Positions 46,117 to 54,573 of a stretch of 64,000 nt of DNA are shown one piece after another. The DNA is taken from positions 2,471,501 to 2,535,500 of the forward strand of contig NZ_CP073586.1 of NCBI RefSeq assembly GCF_022267555.1, in the 5' to 3' direction. Both the position numbers and the translations under genes were made by a program. Within the stretch, counting starts at the first letter, position 1. Every line of letters starts with the position of its first letter. Under the pieces are notes generated by a model, which searched no databases, had not been told where the DNA came from, and saw only the letters and a list, made by a program, of their open reading frames with translations. The DNA is from Proteiniphilum propionicum. Lineage in GTDB: Bacteria > Bacteroidota > Bacteroidia > Bacteroidales > Dysgonomonadaceae.

Positions 46117-46154
46117 GAAAGGGTTCAACCCGATATAGACAGTCAAACCCTTTC
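46117..46154. terminator. Hairpin between two minus-strand genes, possible terminator
   Basis: GAAAGGGTT (46117-46125) pairs with AACCCTTTC (46146-46154) over nine bases. On the minus strand it follows the lipoprotein gene by about 95 bases, with T-rich DNA after it; on the plus strand ATTCTTTTT follows. Either strand could use it. Confidence 0.45.
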
Positions 46155-46248
46155 ATTCTTTTTATACGCTATGTTATAAGCGACCGGAAGTCATTATTGA
46201 CAGGTCAGCACAGCTTTCATTCCACTCATAAGCTATGGAACAGCAGCC

Positions 46249-47715
46249 TTATTGTCCGGGTGCATCATATTTATAGCTAAAAATCTTACGGCTCTTTGTA
46301 AATACCAGGTAAGCCTTGCCATCGGGAGCAAACCCGAGGTGCAGATCATTTGCTTCGTTCGCTTCCAGTACAAGAGGAGTAGTCCAATCCTGTGTATCCT
46401 TATCGAGGGACACCACCGTGGGGAAATTGGTTTCGTTCCGATAGAAGAGGTACGGTACGCCCAGCGGGGAAAGGGCCAGGTCAAATTTGAGCGACGATCC
46501 CGTGGCGGCGCTGATCGGGTTGCCTACCGGCGTCACCTGTTTTGTCTCCGCATCCACTTTAATCACCCTGCTTTTTTCCGCCCCGTCGTTGCTGTTGTCG
46601 GAAAAGGCCACGTACACGTCACCCTGCTGATTCACGGCGATGTCGAAATCTCTCAGGCTGATAGCCGTCGCTTTCTCGTCGCTCCACTTGTCAAGAAGCG
46701 TCGTCCAGTTGTTGTTGGCATATTTATACACCGAAATACTGTTGGGCGAGACGGCATTGTAGACACCCAGGTAGAGAACATCACCCAGTGTTTCCGACAC
46801 CTGCAGGTATGCCACCAGGTCCGACGCCCTTCCCGGGATCGTCGTATTATTGGTCCAGGTACCATTTTCGAATGTGTTTACGCTCAGTTCTCTTCTGGCA
46901 AGGACATTGTCTTTGGCATCGTACGTAGCCAGCAACATCAGTTTATTATCATTCAAATAGTTGATGGTGTGGTAGCTAACCTTATTAGTAGTAGCTGTAG
47001 CACCACCAACGAAACTCCATGTGGAACCGTTCAGTACTTTCACCGATGCCTGCTGGGAGATTTTATTCGTATAATCGACATACGAAACGGTCGGCATGCC
47101 CGCCGCGTTGAACGCCATGTCCATGTAGGAGCCCACGCGTCCTTCCGATACCTTTCCGAGCGACGACCAGGTGCCATCCTTCAGTGCCAGTACGCCGAGC
47201 GCTTCATCCGCCGAAGTTTCCCTTTCCATCTTGTAGGCAATATATGGCGTACCGTCGGGGCTCACTTTCATAACTAGCGATACTGCCGAGTCCCCTGTTA
47301 CCGGAGGCAGCGCCGTCCATACATAAGCGGGAGCTTTGCCAATTGTTACTGTGTACTTAACGTTTGTAGTACCTTCCGACACAAAATAATCTACCGGCAC
47401 CGTGAAGTCATTTGCTGTCACGCCGCTTTGTTGCACAACGTCACCCACTTTAACAACATCATTATCTGTGACAGTAAAACGTGCCACCAGCTTGCTTTTA
47501 TCCACTTCCTCAGGAAGCAGAACTGTGATGTTCGTTTGTGTCACCGGGGATACTTCATAATCCTGAACAATCAATCCCTTATTGTCTTCAACATAGAATC
47601 CGAAGGAGGTCATTCCGGCCTCATATACAATCACCTCCGGATCATCGCTTGAGCAGGAGGCCAGTATGCCGGCCAGTAAAATACCGGCAGACAGAAATAA
47701 ACTTTTCAATTTCAT
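46249..47715 (-). CDS. Surface lipoprotein with Ig-like and beta-propeller-like regions
   Basis: A 488-residue lipoprotein whose leader ends GILASC, followed by SSDDPEV, an acidic stretch of the kind that exports lipoproteins to the cell surface in Bacteroidota. Residues about 30-130 resemble the DUF5018-like Ig-fold domains (YTVTIGKAPAYVWTALPP). From about 135 on there are six or so repeats of about 50-55 residues with patterns such as DGTPYIAYK, AGMPTVSYV, QGDVYVAFSD, LGVPYLFYR and DGKAYLVFT, as expected for blades of a beta-propeller. Function is unknown; ligand or glycan binding is possible. Confidence 0.78.
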   Translation of the reverse strand: MKLKSLFLSAGILLAGILASCSSDDPEVIVYEAGMTSFGFYVEDNKGLIVQDYEVSPVTQTNITVLLPEEVDKSKLVARFTVTDNDVVKVGDVVQQSGVTANDFTVPVDYFVSEGTTNVKYTVTIGKAPAYVWTALPPVTGDSAVSLVMKVSPDGTPYIAYKMERETSADEALGVLALKDGTWSSLGKVSEGRVGSYMDMAFNAAGMPTVSYVDYTNKISQQASVKVLNGSTWSFVGGATATTNKVSYHTINYLNDNKLMLLATYDAKDNVLARRELSVNTFENGTWTNNTTIPGRASDLVAYLQVSETLGDVLYLGVYNAVSPNSISVYKYANNNWTTLLDKWSDEKATAISLRDFDIAVNQQGDVYVAFSDNSNDGAEKSRVIKVDAETKQVTPVGNPISAATGSSLKFDLALSPLGVPYLFYRNETNFPTVVSLDKDTQDWTTPLVLEANEANDLHLGFAPDGKAYLVFTKSRKIFSYKYDAPGQ

Positions 47716-47734
47716 AATTACATCTGTTTATTGA

Positions 47735-50551
47735 TTAGTGATTAGTCTGTTTTTTTTGTTTTGGAAGCAATATAGCTTCAATCATACTGTCTTCATTGTA
47801 GTAAGCAGCAAGGAAGTCCGACAACTCCTCTGCGCTAATACCGCGCACAATATCCGGGAAGTTGGAAATATAATCCCAGTCGTTTTCTTCATTAAACGTT
47901 GTGTTTCTTATATAAGAACTCCAGTAGGTATCCCGCTGCACGTTCACTGCCATGTCGTTGATCAGGCTCAGCTTCACATTTTCCAGTTCCGGGACAAAAC
48001 TCTCCGGGTTTGCGGCCATCTCGTTCAGGATGGTTCTGACCTGGTCTATCAGCAACCGGCTGTTTTCGGGATTTGTGGCAAAGGAGATCGTGTTCCGTGC
48101 CAGTTCGGCAGGATATTTCCGCAAGCCGGCGCTCACGCTTACACTGTACACCATGCCCATCTTCTCGCGAAGCTCCGCGAGAAGCTTCGTTCGCAGCACG
48201 CCACTCATCAGGTCGCTTTGCAGGCCAAAGCGTTGCGTATCGTCCGGTATGTCGGAATACTGAAAGATCAGCGAGACAACGCCCCGTTCCGAATCGCCGG
48301 CGGCACGTGTCAGCTGCGCGGCAGTGGTCCTTATTTTTCCACCGTCGTACCGGTACGGCGTTTCGTGGTTCCCCTCCGATGCGGGCAGTGAAGCAATGTA
48401 TCTCTCTATGTAGGGAGTCAGCTTGTCGAGCCCCATGTCCGAAATAATCACAAAGGTGAACCCGTTGGCATCACCAAAGGCCTGATGGTATAACGGCACC
48501 ATGCGGTCGAACTGCAACTGGGCTTCCATCACCGAGTCGGTCATCTCCCTTGTCACATAATCTTCTCCCTTCATAAGGTAGTTCAGATCCCTGAAAAAAA
48601 TGGTCTGATCGGTAATATTTTTACTCTGGTAGTTTTCTATTGATCTTTTTTTTGCCAGTTCAAATACCGAACGGTCTGCTTTGGGCTGTGTCCATTTTAA
48701 ATACAATAGCTGAAACATTGTTTCAATATCTTCAGACGATGATCCCGCAACCATACCGGCTCTGGTACTCTCAATCAGCAGCCTCACCGAGGCAGAGCTG
48801 CCGGCGAGATAATATGAAAGCTCATCTCTGGAGAAATTACCTGCCCCGCTAAGAGATATCACATTGGGAGAGAAAACGCCATTCACATAGTCGGTTGAAT
48901 CCAAAGCAAACAAACCGCCTTTCCTGTATGCCGACATGCTTATCCTTTCTTTAGCCGACACCGATTCTTTGTATATCAGCCTTATTCCGTTGGACAAGAG
49001 AAGCTCTGTTCCTTTAATCGCCGGTATCTCTTTTTCGCTGACAATTCGTCCCGCTACCGGTTCCTCCTCCAGTAACTGAGAGGGCACTTCAATCTCAATA
49101 TGATAGGGGTCAATCGCCTTGTTAAGGACGGAATCCACAAACTGAAGCAACCGCACAGAATCGGCTATGCTGTTCTCTTCAAAGGATGAAAATATATAAT
49201 GAGTCCGGGCGGGGTCAGCCAGCTGATGTAACTCATCGACTATGGATACCGAGTCGATACAGTCTATATATTTTTTTGTCAGGCGATACTCTTCCTCCGG
49301 GGTTGTAATCATGTAGTCCTTGTAGAAATCGGCATAGACCTCGTCCATCAGTACTGAAGAGCTGGTCGGTTGTGTCGATTTTGCAGCCCTTTCTTTTGAA
49401 CTGATGAATGCTCTTTTCACCTTTTCAATCTCTGCGGGAAGAAAGCCGTACTTGTATATTTGTGACAACTGTGATGTAAAGAGTGAGACACCCTCTTCAA
49501 TTTTGTTAGGCATCAACTCTACCGATGCCATCAGGATACCTTTTGTATTCAAAAAGTCTGAAATACCAACGCTCCCTTTTGCATAGCTGTTATTTGTAAA
49601 TGAAAGGGCATTCAGCCTGTTTCTGAACAACCTGTTCAAAAGAGTGCGTTGCAGATATGGATAATACTCGCTTTCCTTTCTTACCGGCTCCGAGAGAGGA
49701 ACAAGCTGGATCATTGTCAGATCAGGTTTTTGGAGATCCTTGTTTATAACCACCCTTGCTTCCGCCCTGGCGTAATCGGGTATGGAGTGTTCTGCCGGAT
49801 TATCCCTGTTTATGTCTTTCATCCCCGAGAACTTACTTTTTATCATCTTCTCAACCTTCACAGGGTCAATATCACCTACAACCGCAACGGCAGTAAGCCC
49901 GGGACGGTACCACGACTCGTAATAATTACGCAGTGTTTTGTATTTAAAATTTTGGATAACAGCCGTGTCTCCGATCACTTTTCTCTTTCCGAATATCGAG
50001 TTGTTCATCAGCTCATCCAGCAGCACGTCACTCACTTCTGCTTCCGGTTTCTGCTTTGAGAGCCACTCAGACATAATCACACCCCGCTCCGAATCAATCT
50101 CCTCCTCTTCCAGCAGCAACCCATCCAGCCAGTCGGCAAGTATGGTCAGTGTTGTATCCACCATGCCTCCAGTTGTAGGAAGCTTTAATTTATACACGGT
50201 TTCGTTATACGAGGTGTGGGCGTTCAGGTCTCTGCCGAATTTAGCCCCCTTTGACTCCAGAAAGCTAACTATCTCATTCCCGTGAAAATGTTTTGTCCCA
50301 TTAAAGGCCATATGTTCCAGAAAGTGGGCAAGCCCTCTCTGTTCATCCGTTTCATTTACCGATCCCGATTTGATAAACAGCCGGTATACAGCCTCCCCCT
50401 TGGGGTAATCATTTGGATAGATATAGTATGTAAGCCCGTTTTTAAGAGTACCTTTTATTAATTGGGGATGCTGTTGAATATCTTTTGCAAAAACAGTCCC
50501 CGCAAAGAGGAATATAATTATTAGAACAAGTGGCTTTTTCTTGAAATGCAT
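47735..50551 (-). CDS. M16-family zinc peptidase (PqqL/pitrilysin type), exported
   Basis: A 938-residue two-lobed inverzincin. The signal peptide is followed by the inverted zinc motif HFLEHMAFNGTKHF (HxxEH, about residues 80-84); a further Glu about 75 residues later (SERGVIMSEW) is the third ligand. The second M16 domain, without the zinc motif, spans roughly 520-930. PqqL-like enzymes degrade peptides in the periplasm. Its ATG overlaps by one base the stop codon of a truncated upstream reading frame, so it was probably the second gene of an operon now broken by IS66. Confidence 0.92.
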   Translation of the reverse strand: MHFKKKPLVLIIIFLFAGTVFAKDIQQHPQLIKGTLKNGLTYYIYPNDYPKGEAVYRLFIKSGSVNETDEQRGLAHFLEHMAFNGTKHFHGNEIVSFLESKGAKFGRDLNAHTSYNETVYKLKLPTTGGMVDTTLTILADWLDGLLLEEEEIDSERGVIMSEWLSKQKPEAEVSDVLLDELMNNSIFGKRKVIGDTAVIQNFKYKTLRNYYESWYRPGLTAVAVVGDIDPVKVEKMIKSKFSGMKDINRDNPAEHSIPDYARAEARVVINKDLQKPDLTMIQLVPLSEPVRKESEYYPYLQRTLLNRLFRNRLNALSFTNNSYAKGSVGISDFLNTKGILMASVELMPNKIEEGVSLFTSQLSQIYKYGFLPAEIEKVKRAFISSKERAAKSTQPTSSSVLMDEVYADFYKDYMITTPEEEYRLTKKYIDCIDSVSIVDELHQLADPARTHYIFSSFEENSIADSVRLLQFVDSVLNKAIDPYHIEIEVPSQLLEEEPVAGRIVSEKEIPAIKGTELLLSNGIRLIYKESVSAKERISMSAYRKGGLFALDSTDYVNGVFSPNVISLSGAGNFSRDELSYYLAGSSASVRLLIESTRAGMVAGSSSEDIETMFQLLYLKWTQPKADRSVFELAKKRSIENYQSKNITDQTIFFRDLNYLMKGEDYVTREMTDSVMEAQLQFDRMVPLYHQAFGDANGFTFVIISDMGLDKLTPYIERYIASLPASEGNHETPYRYDGGKIRTTAAQLTRAAGDSERGVVSLIFQYSDIPDDTQRFGLQSDLMSGVLRTKLLAELREKMGMVYSVSVSAGLRKYPAELARNTISFATNPENSRLLIDQVRTILNEMAANPESFVPELENVKLSLINDMAVNVQRDTYWSSYIRNTTFNEENDWDYISNFPDIVRGISAEELSDFLAAYYNEDSMIEAILLPKQKKQTNH

Positions 50552-50703
50552 TATGATTTTGTTATAGTTAGTTCCGATTGATTCTGCGCCGGTCCGGGTA
50601 ACCCTATTGAGTAGCCTTTGTCATTGCTGATCAATCTTATTTTAATCGTATTATCTTTTGCCGGATCCACAGTATTGGCAATCCATTGGATGCGGATTGG
50701 CAT
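50551..50703 (-). pseudogene. C-terminal remnant of a gene cut by IS66
   Basis: On the minus strand an open frame of 50 codons runs from the IS66 junction to a TAA that overlaps the M16 start (TAATG). It reads MPIRIQWIANTVDPAKDNTI and continues to an end of SELTITKS, a protein-like sequence with a beta-strand pattern. I read it as the tail of a gene that used to precede the M16 peptidase. The family is not recognisable. It could be translated as a short ORF, as there is an ATG at the junction. Confidence 0.55.
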
Positions 50704-50935
50704 ATCGTATATTCGTTTCAAACAGGGAGAGCTGGCCCGGATCCAGTTGCGAGAGTTTCTCGCTTTTACGCCCGTAGAACTGGCGGGTGAACCAGGCGAT
50801 CTGTGCCAGCAGCTTATCCATCCGCTGCTGCATCCCGGTGAGCTGTCCGGATAGCTTCGCGTTAGCCTCAGTGAGCTGACGGATTTGTTCCGCCTGCGAT
50901 TGTATGAGGAGCTCTACTGCTTGCATCTGGTCCAT
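50704..50935 (-). pseudogene. IS66 transposase TnpC, N-terminal fragment
   Basis: About 75 residues of the DDE transposase N-terminus remain: a leucine-zipper-like coiled coil (LLIQSQAEQIRQLTEANAKL, then SGQLTGMQQRMDKLLAQIAW) and FYGRKSEKLSQLDPGQLSLFE, the conserved IS66 passage. Full-length proteins have about 500 residues with the catalytic DDE triad, all absent here. Reading continues briefly into non-IS DNA to a stop at 50651. Confidence 0.85.
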
Positions 50936-51030
50936 TTACCGGGCTTTTATTCAGTCATAAAAATACTAAAAAAACCTGATCTGGACAAGCTTTCAGGAGA
51001 TTATTCTCACTCTTTTCCCGATTATTTTTA

Positions 51031-51390
51031 TCACCCGTGTCTCATCGCTTTGAGCCTCTTCAAGCGGCTTCCCGGATCATCCTGTATCCCTTCCACCATC
51101 ATCACCAGATCGCGCCACTGCATGGGATAGGAACGACTCTTTTCATCGTACGCGGGTATGCGGAAGGTACCCTCCTCGAGCCTTTTCATGTACAGAACCA
51201 ACCCTCCATCTTCCGCATGCAAAAGCTTCATGGTTGTACGGTTTCGATTGATGAAGATGAAGACATCACCCATGCGGACATCATATCCCATCAGGTTTTG
51301 AACCACACCACAGAGCGAGTTCATCCCTTTTCGCATGTCTGTCTTTCCCGGACACAGGAAATAGCGCATGGTGTCATTCAGGCAGAACAT
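51031..51390 (-). CDS. tnpB: IS66 accessory protein TnpB
   Basis: A 119-residue protein of the IS66 Orf2 family: YFLCPGKTDMRKGMNSLCGV, GDVFIFINRNRTTMKLLHAEDGGLVLYMKRLE and the FRIP motif are all typical. It is needed for transposition of IS66 elements by an unclear mechanism. Its start overlaps the end of the tnpA-like gene by 17 bases, the usual translational coupling. It appears intact, although the element is truncated. Confidence 0.92.
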   Translation of the reverse strand: MFCLNDTMRYFLCPGKTDMRKGMNSLCGVVQNLMGYDVRMGDVFIFINRNRTTMKLLHAEDGGLVLYMKRLEEGTFRIPAYDEKSRSYPMQWRDLVMMVEGIQDDPGSRLKRLKAMRHG

Positions 51391-51751
51391 GGCGTGAGCA
51401 GATTTGATTCAGTAAATTGATCGCGAGCTCTGCCTGGGCAGTGCCAATGAAACTAACCTGAATACCTCCCGGGAGCTTGATCCTGATCTCTCCCTGACTG
51501 CTGCGTGGTGATGAAGCCGGCGAGGATACAGGGGCTTTAACGGGAAGATTGATACTGATCGGTGCCAGCGTACTCGTGGGTGCCTCCGGTGCATAATTGT
51601 TATAGGGACGGGTGAGTCCGAACTTGGTTTTCCAGTAGTGAAAGCTGGAGACCGTATAGGACTCGTTCGCACAAAAGTCCTTGATGCTTAACCCGCTTTT
51701 CTGTTGGCGTTCCAATATTTCCAGGAATTCTTCTTTGCTTACAGGCTTCAT
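51374..51751 (-). CDS. tnpA: IS66 accessory protein TnpA-like (Orf1)
   Basis: A 125-residue protein with an N-terminal helix-turn-helix (EEFLEILERQQKSGLSIKDF, CANESYTVSSFHYWKTKFG), as in Orf1 of Bacteroidota IS66 elements, and a Pro/Ser/Ala-rich linker before a C-terminal beta segment (IRIKLPGGIQVSFIG) typical of this family. The ATG at 51751 is chosen; the ORF extends seven codons upstream. Confidence 0.85.
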   Translation of the reverse strand: MKPVSKEEFLEILERQQKSGLSIKDFCANESYTVSSFHYWKTKFGLTRPYNNYAPEAPTSTLAPISINLPVKAPVSSPASSPRSSQGEIRIKLPGGIQVSFIGTAQAELAINLLNQICSRHVLPE

Positions 51752-51823
51752 AAAAAATAGGTTTGCCGGCAAAGATCGAAAAAAACCATTTACGCTAAAA
51801 TGGGTATTTTATCGGGGGCTTAC

Positions 51824-52225
51824 AATATACTCATGATCAGGATCAAATTTTTGCTAATTTTACAGACTTTACTTCTGCCGATGAGGATATTGATCCCATC
51901 TGCTTAAAAGGTAAAGAGTGGGAGTTGATAAAATTGGATTTTGTGGAGATACGAGTATAACTTTGCTTATAGTCACTTTGCAGGTAACCGGTAATGGAAG
52001 GGCGAGTTTTGAGTTACCTAGAAAGAAAGTAGTACTTTCCTGATGGGGGATGACCACCAAAAGTGACGAAGAACCGGTATGCTCCGGATTATCCACCTGC
52101 GGGGCAAATCCGGAAAGATATCCCTGAGAATCTATGAAGAACGGGAAAACAAGGTCGTTTTGGTGGCAGAAGATGTCGTTGAATATGACCAGACCCCGTC
52201 AATTTCGAAGACCGGAGATCATTGA
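51824..52225 (+). pseudogene. Frameshifted remnant of an unrecognised gene
   Basis: On the plus strand three consecutive protein-like stretches lie in three different frames: one from the IS66 edge to the TAA at 51958-51960 (ends KEWELIKLDFVEIRV), one ending at the TGA at 52041-52043 (LQVTGNGRASFELPRKKVVL), and one from the ATG at 52079 to the TGA at 52223-52225 (IHLRGKSGKISLRIYEEREN and onward). This suggests one gene decayed by frameshifts and cut at its 5' side by IS66. I cannot name the family. The last piece overlaps the nuclease gene tail to tail by seven bases. Confidence 0.4.
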
Positions 52226-54570
52226 GCGTCCCGCATGATTTTGGATTTAAGCACTTCCGATAAAGTCGCTGAGAACGGTTTGGCCGAATTTCTGTATGTC
52301 TCAAATTGGGTCAATCTCCTTAAATCGATTCTTATTTTTTCAAAATCGTCAGAAGCATCTCTCTCGAGTTGAAAAACGACATACAGCTCACCTCTGGGTT
52401 CAGGATAGCCCTTTTTCAGTAAATCATTTCTGGAGAAGATTCTCGGGCCTTTGGCAGTTAGCTTGAAAATCTTGTCTGTCTCCAGTTCATCTTTCCCGTG
52501 AAGAATCAGGTATTTTGCATGAAGGTGCATGTCGGACAGGGGAAGCGACCCTCTATCGGTACCGGTACGGAAGTTATAAAGATTGTTCTTCAAGATCCAT
52601 TGCAGATGTTCAGCGTTCTTATAGAATCCGATCAGGACAGATACTTCATCTGCAAAGACCTTCTCTTTATCTACATACTCGGGTATCCGTTCGTGCAGGA
52701 CATTATCATCCTCCTTGGGCACTTTGAATATATGATAGGTCTCGTCCGATAACTTTTCACGCTGGGAAGTTCTGTCGAGTAGGTGGTCGATCACCAGATC
52801 GATAAAATCCGACAACCCCTTTATATCCGCATTACTGGGAGATGGATTCACCGAAAAAGCCCCTAAGCCGGGAATAATTTCGTGAAAACCTCTGAAGGTT
52901 TCATCGGTTGCTCCAGGATATAAGATATAGGCTCCTCCCGAACGACGGATGGCATCTTTATAGGCATGCATCTTGAGTAGATCTACATTCTTGTAGGTGC
53001 CTTTTCGTTCGTCGATCTTCGTCTGGTCAAGAGCATGTTCTAGTTCCGTACCTTCCAGATCCGGTTGAACCGTCTGGTAGAAATTGTCGATCTTGTATTT
53101 TGCATCGAAGTGGATATGGACAATCGATTCGTTCCCTTCCGCCTCTTTCTCGGAAAAGATTTTCGGCCAGATACTTAATGTGTAGTCAGGCCTGAGAGGA
53201 GCGGTCCAGGTTCCACTGTTCTTATTCTTATAATTCACCCCGCCTTTGAAGGTCCTGTTATAGGAAAATTTGATGCTTAGATCCCGGTTCCTTTTTGTAA
53301 AGGTTCCTTCCAGTGCTGTCTGTTTCCCCGATTTCAACATCACATTTAAACCGTCATTCGTTGGTTCTATCAGATGTTTGTAGGCTTTGCCATCAAATGA
53401 AACGGAATCGATCTCGAATTTCTCCTTCACCAAATCATACAGGGTGAAGAACAACCAATACTCATACAAAGTGGCGATATCCTTTTTGCCAGCCTTGTAG
53501 ACATCATCCCCTCCCTTCCATACTAGTCTGGATGCAAAATCGAATTGTAGCCAGCGATTCAGGATTTCCCTGTATCCGCTTCTTTTCTGCAGAACGGGAC
53601 TGTTGAGTTTAAGGGAAGTAGGTGAATTGATATTTTTGAAGAAAGGATGTTTTAGGTGAGTCTCCAGTTTGTTGATGAGGTATGCCGCTTCTTCAGTCGG
53701 TTTGGTCATTCTGAATTTCTCGAAGACTGCCAGACATTCTTCACAAAACCGTTTGAATGTTTCCAGTACATGTTTGATAAATCTGTTTTCGGCCGTATCG
53801 ATATTCTCGATTTTCCGGAAGCTGTCTATCCTCATCGGGATTGAACCGATCCCGCAATTCCTCATTGAATGGCTCGAGGGCAAATCTACGCGATTTGTGC
53901 CCGAGATAATCTGACGAAGCAGATGATTATTGATCCGTCCGATTTTTCGGATGTCGGTCGATTCGGATTCCTCCTCCCAATTTGTTTTGGGGTTACTGAT
54001 GATTCTTTCTACCGATTCGGTGAAGATCGGATTGTGGATGATGGAATGCACAAAACAAAAGCGTTGATATACCGTTCCCTCGTCACAATCAAAATCAATC
54101 TCAAAAGTTTGATAGACAGGCGTGTTTATCTGCATCAACAGTTCGGAGCACTTGTCCGTGATGTTTTCCAGCATGAATCGGTAATTCTCCCGGTAGCTTT
54201 TATCGATCTCCTTGTTGAATTTCGTGGCCAATACCTCCAGATTCAACGTGTCTATAAACTTGTCGTTCTCGCCATCTATGATTTCCAGGGCCAACGTGCC
54301 TACGTAGATATTCGGGATGATCCTTCCAGAAGAAGCGTGTTTTTTTGATGGAATAACGATGCCCGGAATATTCGTTTTGAGTTGATAAGAACTTTTACTG
54401 AAACCGTATTCGTAGGTATTGCCTTCCAGAATCTGATAAGCGCTTTCTGAAAACTCCTTGGCATCGAGAGCGTCAATTAACCGGAAATCGGAATTTCCTT
54501 CCGGATAAATCGAAAGTGTTAATCCGGACTCAATCTCATCCAAAGGTATTTGCAGACAACGCTCTTCCAT
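52219..54570 (-). CDS. DUF2357 / PDDEXK_7 nuclease, McrC-like partner of module 2
   Basis: A 783-residue protein. Residues about 80-300 fit DUF2357 (ENRFIKHVLETFKRF near 261), the N-terminal domain of a group of McrC-like effectors. A PD-(D/E)XK nuclease core of the PDDEXK_7 (DUF524) type follows: TLYEYWLFFTLYDLV near 368, PDYTLS with Asp462, and HFDAKYK with Asp489 and Lys491 as catalytic residues. A further domain at about 640-740 (VLIGFYKN, AKYLILHGK, ELYVVFQLE) looks like a PUA/EVE-type or related reader, which I infer. It lies three bases after the AAA gene and would be the nuclease of an McrBC-type system acting on modified or foreign nucleic acid. Confidence 0.82.
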   Translation of the reverse strand: MEERCLQIPLDEIESGLTLSIYPEGNSDFRLIDALDAKEFSESAYQILEGNTYEYGFSKSSYQLKTNIPGIVIPSKKHASSGRIIPNIYVGTLALEIIDGENDKFIDTLNLEVLATKFNKEIDKSYRENYRFMLENITDKCSELLMQINTPVYQTFEIDFDCDEGTVYQRFCFVHSIIHNPIFTESVERIISNPKTNWEEESESTDIRKIGRINNHLLRQIISGTNRVDLPSSHSMRNCGIGSIPMRIDSFRKIENIDTAENRFIKHVLETFKRFCEECLAVFEKFRMTKPTEEAAYLINKLETHLKHPFFKNINSPTSLKLNSPVLQKRSGYREILNRWLQFDFASRLVWKGGDDVYKAGKKDIATLYEYWLFFTLYDLVKEKFEIDSVSFDGKAYKHLIEPTNDGLNVMLKSGKQTALEGTFTKRNRDLSIKFSYNRTFKGGVNYKNKNSGTWTAPLRPDYTLSIWPKIFSEKEAEGNESIVHIHFDAKYKIDNFYQTVQPDLEGTELEHALDQTKIDERKGTYKNVDLLKMHAYKDAIRRSGGAYILYPGATDETFRGFHEIIPGLGAFSVNPSPSNADIKGLSDFIDLVIDHLLDRTSQREKLSDETYHIFKVPKEDDNVLHERIPEYVDKEKVFADEVSVLIGFYKNAEHLQWILKNNLYNFRTGTDRGSLPLSDMHLHAKYLILHGKDELETDKIFKLTAKGPRIFSRNDLLKKGYPEPRGELYVVFQLERDASDDFEKIRIDLRRLTQFETYRNSAKPFSATLSEVLKSKIMRDAQ

Positions 54571-54573
54571 GGA

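Larger units (their letters stand above)
50704..51823 (-). mobile_element. Truncated IS66-family insertion sequence
   Basis: Three IS66 genes lie in the usual order on the minus strand: tnpA-like, tnpB-like and the start of tnpC. The intact outer end is at 51823, where the minus strand begins GTAAGCCCCCGATAAAATAC; IS66 termini characteristically start GTAAGC. The other end is missing, since tnpC breaks off at about 50704-50720, so the transposase is lost and the element is dead. Fragments of unrelated genes abut both sides. Confidence 0.85.

Noticed and set aside
46252-47277. Plus-strand open frame of 341 codons
   Set aside because: It is fully antisense to the surface lipoprotein, which has a signal peptide, lipobox and repeats; the plus-strand frame shows none and its composition is skewed.
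49649-50059. Plus-strand open frame of 136 codons
   Set aside because: Antisense to the M16 peptidase, with no supporting motif.
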